Shown piece by piece: positions 7,690-12,962 of a stretch of DNA of 12,962 nt. The number at the start of each line of letters is the position of its first letter. Positions within the stretch are counted from its first letter, which is position 1. The notes under the pieces were generated by a model, which made no database searches, had not been told where the DNA came from, and saw only the letters and a program-made list of their open reading frames with translations. This DNA is from Caldifarciminota bacterium. Lineage in GTDB: Bacteria > WOR-3 > Hydrothermia > WGAB01. The translations under genes were made by a program, and so were the position numbers. The stretch covers positions 1 through 12,962 of the forward strand of contig WGAB01000287.1 in NCBI GenBank assembly GCA_015489295.1, read 5' to 3'.

Positions 7690-7719
7690 AAGAAAAAGCC
7701 CCCGCTCAGCGGGGGCTTT
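7690..7719 (-). terminator. Rho-independent terminator after rplQ
   Basis: Read on the minus strand, AAAGCCCCCGC, loop TGA, GCGGGGGCTTT form a perfect 11-bp stem (7719-7695) that runs into TTTTTCTT. It lies 22 nt after the rplQ stop and 34 nt before the receptor ATG, so it ends the alpha-operon transcript. The T-run is also the left arm of a palindrome, TTTTTC-TT-GAAAAA (7697-7684 on the minus strand), which could be an operator or an alternative fold for read-through into the receptor gene (inference). Confidence 0.92.
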
Positions 7720-7741
7720 GAAGGCGCGGATCGGGTTCATC

Positions 7742-8155
7742 TCAAGCGTTGGCCGGTGGGGTTTCGCTGGCCGCTGTCTTTTCTTCTTCCTTTTTCTCTT
7801 CCGGGGGAATCAGCTGCAGCAGGGCCATGGGGGCGCCGTCGCCCCGGCGGCGGCCCAGCCGATAGATACGGGTGAAGCCGCTGGGCCGGTCCTTGTACCG
7901 GGGAGCCACCTCTTCAAACAGGAAATTGGTGATCTTCCGGTCCACCAGGAACTGCCGGGCCAGGCGCCGGGCATGGAGATCCCCCCGCCGTCCCAGGGAG
8001 ATCATTTTTTCCGCCCACCGGCGGGTTTCCTTGGCCTTGGCCAGCGTGGTTTGGATCTTGCCGTGGCGGAGCAGGGAGATCACCTGGTTCCGGAGCATCG
8101 CCCGGCGGTGCTCCGCATCACGGCCGAGCTTTTTAACCCTCTTCCTGTGTCTCAT
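7742..8155 (-). CDS. rplQ: 50S ribosomal protein L17
   Basis: Large-subunit protein bL17 (137 residues), located near the exit tunnel. The N-terminus MRHRKRVKKLGRDAEHRRAM, then LLRHGKIQTTLAKAKETRRWAEKMI and the SGFTRIYRLGRRRGDGAPMA segment are the family core. A C-terminal extension of about 20 residues rich in Glu, Lys and Ala (from PPEEKKEEEK) goes beyond the E. coli length of 127. The start ATG at 8155 lies inside rpoA, giving a 23-nt overlap, and has AAGGAGAT upstream, also inside rpoA. It is the last gene of the alpha operon and is followed by a strong terminator. Confidence 0.97.
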   Translation of the reverse strand: MRHRKRVKKLGRDAEHRRAMLRNQVISLLRHGKIQTTLAKAKETRRWAEKMISLGRRGDLHARRLARQFLVDRKITNFLFEEVAPRYKDRPSGFTRIYRLGRRRGDGAPMALLQLIPPEEKKEEEKTAASETPPANA

Positions 8156-9128
8156 CTTCCATCTCCTTGAGGTACTTGCTCACGTCCATGCCGAGTTCAA
8201 GGCCCAGTTGCTGGAGTTTTTCCTCCACCTCCTGGAGCGACTTCTCACCGAAGTTCTTGATGCGCAAGAGGTCCTCGCGGCTTTTGGATACGAGGTCGGC
8301 AATGGTCTGGACCCCCTGTTCCTTCAGGAAGCTGGCCGTGCGCACCTTGAGTTCCAGCACATCCAGGTCTTTGAGCAGCATGGCCTTCATACGTTCGCGT
8401 TCGCCGTAGTCCTGCTCAGCCTCGCGGTGGGCCTCTTTGACGGGCTGGGTCACCCGTTCAAAGTGTTCCAGGAGAATCCGGGCTGCTTCCTGGAGCACTT
8501 CCCAGGGGGTGCGGGTACCATCGGTCCAGATTTCCAGGTTCAGCCGTTCGTAGTCGGTGCGTTCCTCCACCCGCATGTTTTCCACGGTGAAGTTCACCTT
8601 GGTGACCGGGGAGAACACGCCGTCGATCAGGATGAACCCGGCCGGCAACGTTTGCTTGGGCAGGTTTTCCACGGGCTGGTACCCCCGACCCTTGGCGACG
8701 ATGAGTTCTGCGTAGATTTTGGCGTCCTCTTTGGTGAGGGTGGCGATGTGCTGATCGGGGTTGACCACCTGGAGTTCGGCCGGCACCTCCAGGTCACCGG
8801 CCTTGATTTCGCCGACCCCTTCCTTTCGGATGTAGGCCGTCACCTGGTCGGCCTCCGGGGCGTCGAAGCGAAACCGGACCTTCTTCAGGTTCAGCACGAT
8901 ATCGGGCACATCCTCCAGAACCCCGGGAATGCTGGTGAACTCGTGGGGTACACCGTCGATGCGGAAGGCGATGATGGCAGCGCCTTCGATGGACGAAAGG
9001 AGGACCCGCCGCAGGGCGTTGCCGATGGTAATCCCGTAGCCCCGTTCCAGCGGCATGAAGACATATCGGCCATACGTGGGCGTTTCCTCTTCGATCTGGA
9101 TCCCCTTGGGGGGCTTAAATTCGCGCAT
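8133..9128 (-). CDS. rpoA: DNA-directed RNA polymerase subunit alpha
   Basis: Alpha subunit of RNA polymerase (331 residues; E. coli 329); its dimer nucleates core assembly and its C-terminal domain binds UP elements and activators. The N-terminal domain has the assembly motif LERGYGITIGNALRRVLLSS at about 28-47, PGVLEDVPDIVLNLK and the later KVNFTVENMRVEERTDYE block. A linker at about 230-255 leads to the C-terminal domain with RTASFLKEQGVQTIADL and NFGEKSLQEVEEKL. Aligned to E. coli, the DNA-contact residues Arg263, Gly294, Lys296, Ser297 and Glu300 are kept, but Asn268 and Cys269 equivalents are Ser266 and Phe267. GAGGTGAGG precedes the ATG. It lies 15 nt after rpsD and overlaps rplQ by 23 nt. 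Confidence 0.98.
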   Translation of the reverse strand: MREFKPPKGIQIEEETPTYGRYVFMPLERGYGITIGNALRRVLLSSIEGAAIIAFRIDGVPHEFTSIPGVLEDVPDIVLNLKKVRFRFDAPEADQVTAYIRKEGVGEIKAGDLEVPAELQVVNPDQHIATLTKEDAKIYAELIVAKGRGYQPVENLPKQTLPAGFILIDGVFSPVTKVNFTVENMRVEERTDYERLNLEIWTDGTRTPWEVLQEAARILLEHFERVTQPVKEAHREAEQDYGERERMKAMLLKDLDVLELKVRTASFLKEQGVQTIADLVSKSREDLLRIKNFGEKSLQEVEEKLQQLGLELGMDVSKYLKEMEDETQEEG

Positions 9129-9143
9129 GGAACCTCACCTCGG

Positions 9144-9776
9144 TTACTTGGAGTACAGCTCCACGATGAGCCGTTCCTTGATGGGATGCGTGATGTCTTC
9201 GCGGGTGGGCATCCGAAGCACCGTGCCTTCGGGCTTACTCTTGTCCAGGCTCAGCCACGACACCACATTCTGGGGATCCTTGGCCTCCAGGGCCGCCTGA
9301 ACGAAGGGGTTTTTGAGCATTTTCTCGTCCAGGGTGATCCGGTCGCCCACATTCACGAGATAGGAGGGGATGTCCACCTTGCGGCCGTTCACCCGCACAT
9401 GGCCATGGCTGACGAACTGGCGGGCCTGGGACCGGCTGCTGGCAAAACCCAGCCGGTACACCACGTTGTCCAGGCGGCGTTCCAGGAGTACCAGCAGGTT
9501 TTCGCCCACGTTGCCGCCCATGTTCCGGGCCCGCTCAAAGAAGCGGCGGAACTGGCCCTCCAGCACGCCATACATCCGCTTGACCTTCTGTTTCTCGCGC
9601 AGCTGGAGGCCGTAAATCGAGAGTTTGCGCCGTGCCCGCGAAGGCCCGTGCATGCCCGGCGGGTACCGGCGCCGCTCAAAGGGGCATTTTTCGGTATAAC
9701 ACTTGTCCCCCTTCAGGAAAAGTTTTTCGCCTTCCCGGCGACAGAGTCGACATTTCGGTCCGGTATAGCGTGCCAT
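9144..9776 (-). CDS. rpsD: 30S ribosomal protein S4 (zinc-type)
   Basis: Primary 16S rRNA-binding protein uS4 (210 residues) that starts 30S body assembly and is part of the decoding-site S4/S5 interface; in E. coli it also represses its own operon. The N-terminus [18 protein letters not shown] has Cys9, Cys12, Cys26 and Cys31 in the C-x2-C ... C-x4-C spacing of zinc-binding S4, as in Thermus. Next are the [15 protein letters not shown] and [11 protein letters not shown] motifs, and the S4 RNA-binding domain [20 protein letters not shown] with the [19 protein letters not shown] segment. The usual C-terminal REDI and IVELYSK end is intact. The ribosome binding site is GGAGGGTG. It lies 6 nt after rpsK. 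Confidence 0.98.
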   Translation of the reverse strand: MARYTGPKCRLCRREGEKLFLKGDKCYTEKCPFERRRYPPGMHGPSRARRKLSIYGLQLREKQKVKRMYGVLEGQFRRFFERARNMGGNVGENLLVLLERRLDNVVYRLGFASSRSQARQFVSHGHVRVNGRKVDIPSYLVNVGDRITLDEKMLKNPFVQAALEAKDPQNVVSWLSLDKSKPEGTVLRMPTREDITHPIKERLIVELYSK

Positions 9777-9782
9777 AGTTCG

Positions 9783-10175
9783 TTACACCCTCCGTCGTTT
9801 CGGCGGTCGACAGCCGTTATGGGGAATCGGCGTCACATCCTTGATGGCCACCACCTGAAGGCCAGCAGCCTGAATTGCACGGATGGCCGCTTCCCGGCCT
9901 GGCCCCGGGCCCTTCACCTGCACTTCCACCTGCTGCATGCCCAGTTCCCGGGCCTCCCGGGCGGCCTTTTCCGCAGCCCGCGACGCTGCAAAGGGCGTGC
10001 CCTTCCGGGTGCCGGTGAATCCTACGGTGCCGGCGGAAGCCCAGGTGATGGTGTTGCCGTGGACGTCCGTGATGGTGATGATGGTGTTGTTGAAGGTGGA
10101 CTTGATATGCGCGATGCCGAAACTGTCCACCTTTTTGGTGCGCTTCCGTTTTTTGGTGAGCCGTTTCCGTGCCAT
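9783..10175 (-). CDS. rpsK: 30S ribosomal protein S11
   Basis: Platform protein uS11 of the 30S subunit (130 residues, normal length). After a very basic N-terminus ([15 protein letters not shown]) come the conserved [42 protein letters not shown] and [14 protein letters not shown] motifs, ending in the [18 protein letters not shown] signature. The start is preceded by GGAAG on the minus strand. Spacing is 3 nt from rpsM and 6 nt to rpsD, as expected in a compact alpha operon. Nothing atypical was seen. Confidence 0.98.
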   Translation of the reverse strand: MARKRLTKKRKRTKKVDSFGIAHIKSTFNNTIITITDVHGNTITWASAGTVGFTGTRKGTPFAASRAAEKAAREARELGMQQVEVQVKGPGPGREAAIRAIQAAGLQVVAIKDVTPIPHNGCRPPKRRRV

Positions 10176-10178
10176 GGT

Positions 10179-10547
10179 TTACTTCCGCTTCTTCTTGAAG
10201 ATGTTGCCCCGGGGACCCTTCCGGGTGCGGGCGTTGTGCCGGGTCCGCTGGCCCCGCACCGGCAGCCCGGCCTGGTGCCGCAGGCCCCGATAGCATCCGA
10301 TGTCAATCAGCCGTTTGATGTTCCGCTGAACCTCGGCCCGCAGCGCGCCCTCCACCTTGTACTTTTCCGTTTCTGCCCGCAGTTTCGTCACCTCGTCGGG
10401 AGTGAGGTCCTTCACCCGTTTCTGGGGATCGATGCCGGTGGCTTCCAGGATTTTCCGCGCCGTAGACCGGCCGATGCCGTAAATGTAGGTCAAACTCACC
10501 CACACCGGTTTGTTTCGCGGAATATCTACGCCAGCAATGCGTGCCAT
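10179..10547 (-). CDS. rpsM: 30S ribosomal protein S13
   Basis: 30S head protein uS13 (122 residues) that contacts L5 and the P-site tRNA at the intersubunit bridge. Diagnostic parts are [27 protein letters not shown] (helix-two turns-helix), the [20 protein letters not shown] stretch and the C-terminal [19 protein letters not shown] followed by a lysine-rich end. It starts 3 nt after the rpmJ stop with only a weak AGGG ribosome binding site, so coupling to rpmJ translation is likely (inference). It is 3 nt upstream of rpsK. Confidence 0.98.
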   Translation of the reverse strand: MARIAGVDIPRNKPVWVSLTYIYGIGRSTARKILEATGIDPQKRVKDLTPDEVTKLRAETEKYKVEGALRAEVQRNIKRLIDIGCYRGLRHQAGLPVRGQRTRHNARTRKGPRGNIFKKKRK

Positions 10548-10550
10548 GCT

Positions 10551-10664
10551 TTAACCCTGCCTTTGTTTGTGCTTCGGGTTCTCACAGATCACCATCACCA
10601 CGCCGTGGCGCTTGATGATCTTGCACTTGTTGCAAATTTTTTTGACCGAAGACCGTACTTTCAT
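10551..10664 (-). CDS. rpmJ: 50S ribosomal protein L36 (zinc-type)
   Basis: The smallest ribosomal protein, bL36, 37 residues, bound to 23S rRNA in the 50S subunit. The translation starts [20 protein letters not shown] and ends [10 protein letters not shown]. Cys11, Cys14, Cys27 and His32 form the classical zinc ribbon of the zinc-containing paralogue type. The ATG at 10664 has GGGAGGAT just upstream, and its stop is 3 nt before the rpsM start. It is the first gene of the alpha operon here, about 22 nt downstream of the predicted transcription start. In most bacteria it follows infA; no infA is present next to it in this window. Confidence 0.96.
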   Translation of the reverse strand: MKVRSSVKKICNKCKIIKRHGVVMVICENPKHKQRQG

Positions 10665-10692
10665 GGTATCCTCCCGGGGAAAAGGGCCGAAA

Positions 10693-10721
10693 ATTCTACG
10701 CTACGGCACTACCCCTGTCAA
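10693..10721 (-). promoter_or_regulatory. Sigma-70 type promoter of the rpmJ-rplQ operon
   Basis: On the minus strand a perfect -35 box TTGACA (10721-10716) is followed after exactly 17 nt by TAGAAT (10698-10693), one mismatch from the consensus -10 box. Transcription would start near 10686, leaving a leader of about 22 nt before the rpmJ ATG, which contains the ribosome binding site. This is the clearest promoter in the window and makes the alpha operon an independent unit. Just upstream, GGGCCTC is repeated at 10745-10751 and 10758-10764 on the plus strand. Confidence 0.85.
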
Positions 10722-10791
10722 TGAAGGCCGGGGAAATCCTCAGCGGGCCTCTATTTTGGGCCTCCGGGCCAGAGATTTCAAGGTGCTTGGG

Positions 10792-10819
10792 GGCGGGGCG
10801 CCCGTGTGGGCGCCCCGCC
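10792..10819 (-). terminator. GC-rich hairpin downstream of the dockerin gene, probable terminator
   Basis: GGCGGGGCGCCC and its perfect complement (12-bp stem, 4-nt loop) begin 21 nt after the dockerin stop codon. No T-run follows on either strand, so it is not a textbook intrinsic terminator. Its position between the dockerin gene and the alpha-operon promoter suggests it insulates that promoter or stabilises the 3' end of the upstream transcript (inference). The rest of 10665-10840 holds the alpha-operon promoter and no gene. Confidence 0.5.
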
Positions 10820-10840
10820 AGAAGAGGATGGTTTGCCGGG

Positions 10841-11320
10841 TTAGCGAAGGCTGCGGTGCCGGAGCCGCAAGGGTTTTGCGGGTTTTCTTGCCGGCGGGGC
10901 GGAGGGGAATGCACTTCGGGTTTGCAGGATTTGGTGGGTGAGGGTTACCAGGTCTTCGTCGTTGACGGTGTTGTCCAGGTTGACATCGCCGCGGGAGAGG
11001 GGCGAAGGGGCGGGGCCGTGGAAGTAGAGGTACTGGGCGAGGAAGTCAATGTCCAGGGAATTGACGACACCGTCGCCGTTGACATCGCCGAGGAGGGGGC
11101 GGAGGGGGGCCATGTGGTAGAGGCCGCCGAACTCCAGGTAAGAGGAGCTGGAGGCCTGGCCATCGAGAGGGGAGCCGAGGGCGTCGTGGAGGGAGAAGGA
11201 GGTGGAGGAGGAGAGGTTGCCGGCGTTGTTCAATTGATCAGAGAGGAGGAGGTAGCCGGCGTGGAGGGGGAGGGTGAGGGCAAGGAGGCCGAGGAGATGA
11301 TAGAGGCGTTGCCGTGCCAT
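10841..11320 (-). CDS. Small secreted dockerin-domain protein
   Basis: A 159-residue protein with a signal peptide (about 1-21, hydrophobic LLGLLALTLPLHA, likely cleavage after Ala21). Residues 23-70 (LLSDQLNNAG, SSSTSFSLHDALGSPLDG, SSSSYLEFGGLYHM) match a short beta module I recognise from predicted secreted proteins of FCB-type genomes. Residues 78-133 form a type I dockerin: two EF-hand-like calcium loops, DVNGDGVVNSLD (Asp79, Asn81, Asp83, Asp90) and DVNLDNTVNDED (Asp112, Asn114, Asp116, Asp123), each followed by a helix. Dockerins bind cohesin domains in a calcium-dependent way; no cohesin is in the window. The last 20 residues are rich in Arg, Lys and Pro. No enzyme domain is present. 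The ribosome binding site is GAGGAGGT. It follows the repeat-protein gene by 26 nt, probably co-transcribed. Confidence 0.8.
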   Translation of the reverse strand: MARQRLYHLLGLLALTLPLHAGYLLLSDQLNNAGNLSSSTSFSLHDALGSPLDGQASSSSYLEFGGLYHMAPLRPLLGDVNGDGVVNSLDIDFLAQYLYFHGPAPSPLSRGDVNLDNTVNDEDLVTLTHQILQTRSAFPSAPPARKPAKPLRLRHRSLR

Positions 11321-11346
11321 GATCCACCTCCTCAGGGTTTGGCGGG

Positions 11347-12962
11347 TTAGGGTTTCCGGGGAGGCTGCATCTGGCGGACCGGTTTCGGCCTTGTTTTTCT
11401 ATAAGTCTGCCGTTCTGCCATCTCCTGCTCCCGTTCACTTCTTTCCTTTTCCATCATGGCGGCGAACACGCTGTCTTCATGGGCGATGTTGGGGACGGTG
11501 GCTCGGACCTCTTTGCCCTTTTCCACACCGATGGCAATCCAGGTGAACTCGGCGTTTTGGTCGCCGAAGTCGCACTTTACCCGGAACCCGTGGTTGTCCT
11601 GTTCAGGGATGTAGAGGAGGGCAGAACTCTTTGGCGTTACCGTGATGTCAATGGGCTCTTTGTCTGAAACGAACTCCACGAAGGATTCGGGAAACTCAAT
11701 GTAGGCTTCGCCGTTTCTGAGTTTGGCCCTTCCGTGAGCTACAATCTCTTGTCTCTCACTCTCAATGGCCGAAAAGGACTCGTATTCCCCTTTGGAATTT
11801 CGTTTGAAGGTATACCAGCCGCCGTCAGCATAAGCGGAACCAGTAGCCCCAAAATAGAATTTAGTGTCATTGGCTGCCGCAAGTCTGGCGAGCATCTCGT
11901 CGGAAGTATCCCCATGGGCATTATTTACATAGAAGGTCGGGTTTCTCCACCCTGTCGAATTGTTTTCTATGTAGAGTGCACAGGTTGTGGCCTGTGAGAT
12001 CACCCCATAATGCGGAACATTTTTCACCACGAGACCATCTTCTCCGGTTTGCTCAATGCGGATGCCATCACCGGTTCCGGTATTGGTTACTTCGAGCACG
12101 CCGTTCAGTCCGCCATTTACCTGACCCTCAATAACGGCATTCCCATTCACTTCAAGGTTGTGTGTGGGGTCGGTGGTGTTGATGCCCAGTTTCATGGTGT
12201 TCCCGGGATCTTTGAAAATCACTGCATTATTCGCACTACTGACAAAATTTTGGCCAAACCCGAAACTCACATCTCCGTTGACAATCACATGATCACCCAT
12301 AGCAAAAGAATACACACCGTTTGCTTCATTGTTCCTTCCTCCAACGATTGCTGCAAAACTGTCGGCAGTGATGTAATTCCCGAATCCACCCAGAATGGCG
12401 GAATAGGAGCTGTGATAGTTGATTTCATTCCACTTTCCGCCGGATATAGTGGAAAAGTCTCCCCCAGCGTCTATCGTGTTATGACTCCCCCCGGCAATCA
12501 CCCCGTATTTCCCGTCCACCAGATTGTAACTGCCGCCGCCAATGAACCCGTAGGCTGAATCCACCACATTGGTATCGCCACCAGCGACAACGGCAAAATC
12601 CTCGTAAGCGATGTTCTTAATCCCACCACCTACAAAGGTAGAAGAATCCACGGCCCAGTTTTTGACACCCGAAAAGACACCAGAGAAGGTTCCATAGGCC
12701 CTGTTCCACATTCCACCTCCTATCGTTGAATATTTTCGTTCTGTCATGTTGTTAAAACCGCCCAAAATCGCACCATATTCGCCCTTTACCTTGTTGTTTT
12801 GCCCAGAAAAGATACCTGCACGATTGCTAATAACTTTGTTGTGGTCACCGCCGGCAATAACTGAGGCGTAGGCGTCCGAAGACACTGTGTCAGCGTATCC
12901 GCCACATATTACCGAAAACATAGCAGCCGCATCATTATCCCTTCCACCTCCCACAGTAGCAT
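11347..12962 (-). CDS. Beta-roll repeat surface protein, adhesin- or fibre-like (N-terminus outside window)
   Basis: The frame stays open to the window edge, so the N-terminus, with any signal peptide, is missing; about 537 codons are visible. Counting from the GTG codon at 12954: residues 1-245 are about 15 tandem repeats of 13-20 residues of the type G-G-G-x-x-N-x(5-7)-Y/F-x-x-I, resembling the left-handed beta-roll of YadA-like heads. Residues 254-271 (MKLGINTTDPTHNLEVNG) are a connector often seen after such repeats. Residues 285-385 are a Gly/Asn-rich beta region. Residues 396-480 form a distinct globular domain (AIESERQEIVAHGRAKL, GEAYIEFPESFVEFV, GFRVKCDFGDQNAEFTWIAIG). A charged helix (500-518) and a basic Pro-rich tail end the protein. 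No YadA-type membrane anchor or type IX sorting domain is visible. GC is lower here than in the housekeeping genes. Confidence 0.75.
   Translation of the reverse strand, partial: ATVGGGRDNDAAAMFSVICGGYADTVSSDAYASVIAGGDHNKVISNRAGIFSGQNNKVKGEYGAILGGFNNMTERKYSTIGGGMWNRAYGTFSGVFSGVKNWAVDSSTFVGGGIKNIAYEDFAVVAGGDTNVVDSAYGFIGGGSYNLVDGKYGVIAGGSHNTIDAGGDFSTISGGKWNEINYHSSYSAILGGFGNYITADSFAAIVGGRNNEANGVYSFAMGDHVIVNGDVSFGFGQNFVSSANNAVIFKDPGNTMKLGINTTDPTHNLEVNGNAVIEGQVNGGLNGVLEVTNTGTGDGIRIEQTGEDGLVVKNVPHYGVISQATTCALYIENNSTGWRNPTFYVNNAHGDTSDEMLARLAAANDTKFYFGATGSAYADGGWYTFKRNSKGEYESFSAIESERQEIVAHGRAKLRNGEAYIEFPESFVEFVSDKEPIDITVTPKSSALLYIPEQDNHGFRVKCDFGDQNAEFTWIAIGVEKGKEVRATVPNIAHEDSVFAAMMEKERSEREQEMAERQTYRKTRPKPVRQMQPPRKP
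12207..12962 (-). repeat. Degenerate tandem repeats encoding G-G-G-x-x-N units
   Basis: About 15 coding repeats of roughly 39-60 nt run from the window edge to about 12207. The protein motif is conserved (for example GGFNNMTERKYSTI, GGGSYNLVDGKYGVI, GGRNNEANGVYSFAM) but codons differ between units, so these are old, diverged repeats rather than recent copies. The array continues beyond the window. Confidence 0.8.

Noticed and set aside
7872..10724. A 950-codon open frame on the + strand opposite the alpha operon.
   Set aside because: It is antisense to rplQ, rpoA, rpsD, rpsK, rpsM and rpmJ, whose minus-strand products are unmistakable. High GC with biased codons leaves few stops in the mirrored frame; the translation is low-complexity (His, Gly, Pro, Leu) and shows no fold or family motif.
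10721..11350. A 209-codon + strand frame, very rich in Gly, Glu and Val.
   Set aside because: Antisense to the dockerin gene, which has a signal peptide, two calcium loops and a strong ribosome binding site; the + strand product is low-complexity shadow.
11347..12962. Phage tail-fibre or prophage remnant.
   Set aside because: The repeat and connector motifs also occur in tail fibres, but no phage structural, integrase or lysis gene is nearby and the next gene is a secreted dockerin protein.
12207..12962. CRISPR or satellite array.
   Set aside because: The periodicity is in the protein, not in identical DNA repeats, and the frame is open throughout.

Overview
The window looks like chromosomal DNA of a Gram-negative-type bacterium. 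Hand counts give about 68% GC in the housekeeping part (4681-4740) but 42-43% in parts of the last gene (12241-12360). No rRNA, tRNA, CRISPR array, insertion sequence or phage gene was seen. The large outer-membrane beta-barrel receptor with a carboxypeptidase-regulatory-like domain, the small dockerin protein and the beta-roll repeat protein resemble surface proteins of the FCB group (Bacteroidota, Gemmatimonadota and related candidate phyla). Strong Shine-Dalgarno sites and a near-consensus sigma-70 promoter argue against Bacteroidia proper. The phylum cannot be fixed from this window.

Region 1 (1-5261, + strand) is one tightly packed transcription unit: rplM (5' end missing), rpsI, rpsB, tsf, pyrH, frr, uppS, cdsA and a small MazG-like pyrophosphohydrolase with a Cys-rich tail. 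It combines translation (L13, S9, S2, EF-Ts, ribosome recycling), UMP phosphorylation, and the isoprenoid carrier and CDP-diacylglycerol steps of envelope synthesis. Several genes overlap, most strikingly rpsI/rpsB by 47 nt.

Region 2 (5279-7660, - strand) is a single 793-residue TonB-dependent-receptor-like protein. It converges on region 1 with only 17 nt between the stop codons and starts 35 nt after the terminator of region 3.

Region 3 (7690-10721, - strand) is a complete alpha-operon unit: promoter, rpmJ, rpsM, rpsK, rpsD, rpoA, rplQ, terminator. It encodes L36, S13, S11, S4, RNA polymerase alpha and L17. The usual upstream spc-operon genes (secY, adk, map, infA) are absent; the upstream neighbour is a secreted-protein gene.

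Region 4 (10792-12962, - strand) holds two secreted or surface proteins in an apparent operon. The first is a protein with about 15 glycine/asparagine-rich beta-roll repeats and no visible membrane anchor (its N-terminus lies beyond the window). It is followed 26 nt later by a small secreted dockerin protein. This pair is the least ordinary part of the window.
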